Shown: positions 61,730-64,000 of the stretch, one piece after another | How positions within the stretch are numbered: position 1 is the stretch's first letter | Layout: each line of letters starts with the position of its first letter | Assembly (NCBI GenBank): GCA_030620095.1 | Contig: JAUTXW010001351.1 | Coordinates: 1,426,001 to 1,490,000, forward strand | Direction of reading: 5' to 3' | DNA length: 64,000 nucleotides | Source: Kuschelorhynchus macadamiae | Lineage: Eukaryota > Arthropoda > Insecta > Coleoptera > Curculionidae | Made by a program: the position numbers and the translations under genes | The notes under the pieces: model-generated | What the model was told of the DNA's origin: nothing | Seen by the model: the letters and a program-made list of their open reading frames with translations, nothing else | Databases searched by the model: none

Positions 61730-62110
61730 TTTACTTCAAGTTTTGGTTAAAAATTAAAGGTCATATGATGATGACGTGGTAACATTTTGGTGAAAATACA
61801 AAATGGCGGTCTATTGAAATGTTAAAAAAAATATTACAAAAAAACTGCTTACCCATTTTATCCAAATTTTGCAGAAGAATTAGGCATTGACATGACCATC
61901 AACTGATAAGTTTTACTACAAATCCAAAATGTTATAAAAGTCAATGCAGAAAACTACTGCATCGATTATGTTCAAATTTGGCTCAAATTCAAATATTATA
62001 TAGGGATGAACTGTAAAAATGTTGAGACAAATTCAAAATGGGGGAACAAAACGGTGACCTAATTATGTGTTTAAAAATATCTGAAAAAGTACTTATCGGA
62101 TTTGAATATT
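61730..62110 (-). repeat. Hairpin-ended repeat family, degenerate minus units
   Basis: Units with GTTAAAAATTAAAGGTCATATG, CAAAATGGCGGTC and TACCCATTTTATCCAAATTTTGCA are the reversed forms of the family units; the ends are eroded. Confidence 0.6.
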
Positions 62111-63114
62111 TATTACTAAAAATGTATAAACTGCACACTTAATATCGATTTTTAATCAAATCTGTATAAATGTTAAAATTCGCTCGCAATCTAGGCATTC
62201 CTACTCTCATTTTTTAAATATTTACTAAAAATGTATGATATGTATTCCCAAATCTGTACAAATGTTAAAATCCCACCGCCATGTTGGCATTACAATCTTG
62301 AGTTTTTAAAATGTTGATAAATATTCATGATGTGCAGTCTTAAATACCCCTAAATGGCGAATTTTAATTAAACTTTTTGAAATTAGTCTGCCATGTTTGT
62401 GCCGCCATTTTTAATTCTCAAATATTGACTAAAATTTCATAACTTTCATCTTAAATACTTCTACACTATTTTGATTTTTGTTGTGCATTCTTAAATAATC
62501 CCCACAAATGTTAAAATCATTCGTCTGACCTGTTGACATTTTCATTTTGGCACCGCTATTTTGAATTTTTAAATGTTGACACTAGCCACCAATTTTCAGT
62601 TTAATCTACACAAGTAACAAAATTCGTCGGCCGTATTGGCCAATTTGGATTTCTAAACGTTGACTAAAAAAATTCGGATTTTTTTATATCCGAAAGTGTA
62701 TGCATGTCAAATTTGAAAATCGGTAATGGAAGTGGTGAAAAATTCATTACAAGATTTGAACCAGACATACAAACATATAATCAGACGAGTAGGAGGCCAA
62801 TAAAAGCGCGTTAAAAGCATTGATTATAATTTAAAAGTCTAACAATAGTATTCACTAAAGAGGTTTAAATTTAGACAAGGTCTAACGTGACAGTTCTAGG
62901 TTTAAGATGACATTTTTAACAACTGAACAAATAATTTTTCTAAATATCACAATTGCAAAATGACAGTGACATAAGACAAACACATATAAAAACAAAAGTT
63001 TAATAATATATACATAACTAATTTCCTTTAAAACTTATTTGCCTCATTAAGGAATAGGTAAGAATCCTTCCTTTTGTCAACGATAATGAAGCATGGCCCA
63101 TTTCTTCATTTTGG

Positions 63115-63358
63115 TACATCAAATATTTTAACAGGTCGTCATTTTGTTTCGCCTTATTGAATTCATACCAATATTTTTTTGAATCAGACGTCATTTTTGT
63201 GGAAAATTAAATAAAATTAGAGTTAGTCAAGTAAGTTGATTTTTTAGCTATACCGGAGCAGAGCGATCGTCCGGCAGTAATGGAAAAACACGAAGATCTG
63301 TAAAAACCCGGAACGATGATTTTTTCACGATTAATGATATTTCCTTATGCGGGAAGTG
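63115..63358 (+). repeat. Hairpin-ended repeat family, degenerate 3' end
   Basis: ACAGGTCGTCATTTTGTTTCGCC followed by a shortened tail ending ATGATATTTCCTTATGCGGGAAGTGAA, the family end with a decayed hairpin. Confidence 0.55.
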
Positions 63359-64000
63359 AACATTCGCGCCGCCACTGGTATTCGTCAACAAATAGCCACG
63401 GCTTGAACATGGGACATCCCCACTTCTTGTTTTATCGTAAACATTGGTCGATAGAATGTGAAAAATAGGGGAACCATGTTGGCGCATACCCCTAACGTGA
63501 TTTATGAATAAATTGTGATCTCTATTTTAATTCTTACTCTAAGGGTCAACCTGTACATTGCAAAATAGACAAATATATATTGAGTATATTCGGTTATATA
63601 TTCAATATTAGAGGATCCAGTTAAAATGCCTTTCAAAGATATATAAACGTAGATATTGTTTATTTAGTGTCGAGACCTTACGGCCAATGTATAAATATCG
63701 TTCATCATAGGACCAATAGGTTAATCGGTCCGTAAATAGTTCGATATTAACCGCGAAAATCACTTTGAGCTATATAACCAAGAATATAATTCTATCTCAA
63801 ATTTACAAAAAGAAAACTTGTAGAACTTGGAAGTCATCAAACTGATAAATGCGAATATTTTATTTAAAATAAATACTATTTGAAAAAGCTTTGACCATCA
63901 AAGATCCAAATACTGGAGGAAATCAAAAGGACCCCAAAACGGTTTTCAAAGGCAATCACGAAAAATCGAGCGAAAAATACGAGATATCGATTACGGGAGA

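Larger units (their letters stand above)
60169..63552. mobile_element. Possible DNA transposon remnant bounded by ~30-base inverted ends
   Basis: AGGTCAACCCTTAGAGTAAG...AAAATAGAG at 60169-60210 recurs inverted at 63519-63552 (CTCTATTTTAATTCTTACTCTAAGGGTCAACCT), with two or three mismatches. No transposase ORF is present inside, and no target duplication is clear. The interior includes pieces of the hairpin-ended family (about 61730-62110 and 63115-63358). Confidence 0.45.

Overview
This is an AT-rich invertebrate genomic window. Intron-containing genes, non-LTR and Penelope-like retroelement remnants, long AT microsatellites and dense dispersed repeats point to an arthropod, most likely an insect; the species cannot be named from the sequence.

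Positions about 1044-18349 hold one nearly full-length Maverick/Polinton element (a virus-like self-synthesising DNA transposon related to adintoviruses), roughly 17.3 kb, bounded by ~565 bp terminal inverted repeats that each contain a ~72-79 bp direct duplication. Left to right it carries: a zinc-ribbon mini-protein, a secreted Thr-rich protein, a second small Zn protein and a decayed copy of a 'DIQGF' protein (+ strand); a retroviral-type integrase with chromodomain, a conserved acidic protein and the FtsK/HerA packaging ATPase (- strand); a parvovirus-type phospholipase A2 protein, a hydrophobic/basic virion protein fused to an adenovirus-type cysteine protease, minor capsid protein, a small conserved protein, double-jelly-roll major capsid protein and an intact DIQGF protein (+ strand); a nucleotidyltransferase that I read as a three-exon gene (- strand); and a protein-primed family B DNA polymerase (+ strand). 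The set covers integration, replication, capsid building, maturation and packaging. At least ten inactivating changes (in-frame stops in the acidic protein, PLA2 protein and polymerase; frameshifts in integrase, acidic protein, ATPase, protease, capsid protein and polymerase; a deletion in the first DIQGF copy) show the copy is dead as read, although several frameshifts lie in A/T homopolymers and could be assembly errors.

The remaining 45 kb is a repeat graveyard with no convincing intact host gene. It contains a Penelope-like fragment with a GIY-YIG domain between inverted copies of its end (21.67-22.54 kb); a broken multicopy gene of the type found repeatedly in arthropod genomes (29.6-31.3 kb); a TA-rich foldback element (32.4-33.0 kb); three LINE remnants (40.2-41.7, 52.3-52.9, 53.9-55.5 kb); and more than ten copies, in both orientations, of an unnamed non-coding repeat family built of degenerate ~110-150 bp units and ending in a palindromic hairpin. 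Possible DNA-transposon boundaries are seen at 26674/28364 and 60169/63552. Short GC-richer exon-like ORFs flank the Polinton at 728-865 and 18459-18790; what they belong to is unknown.
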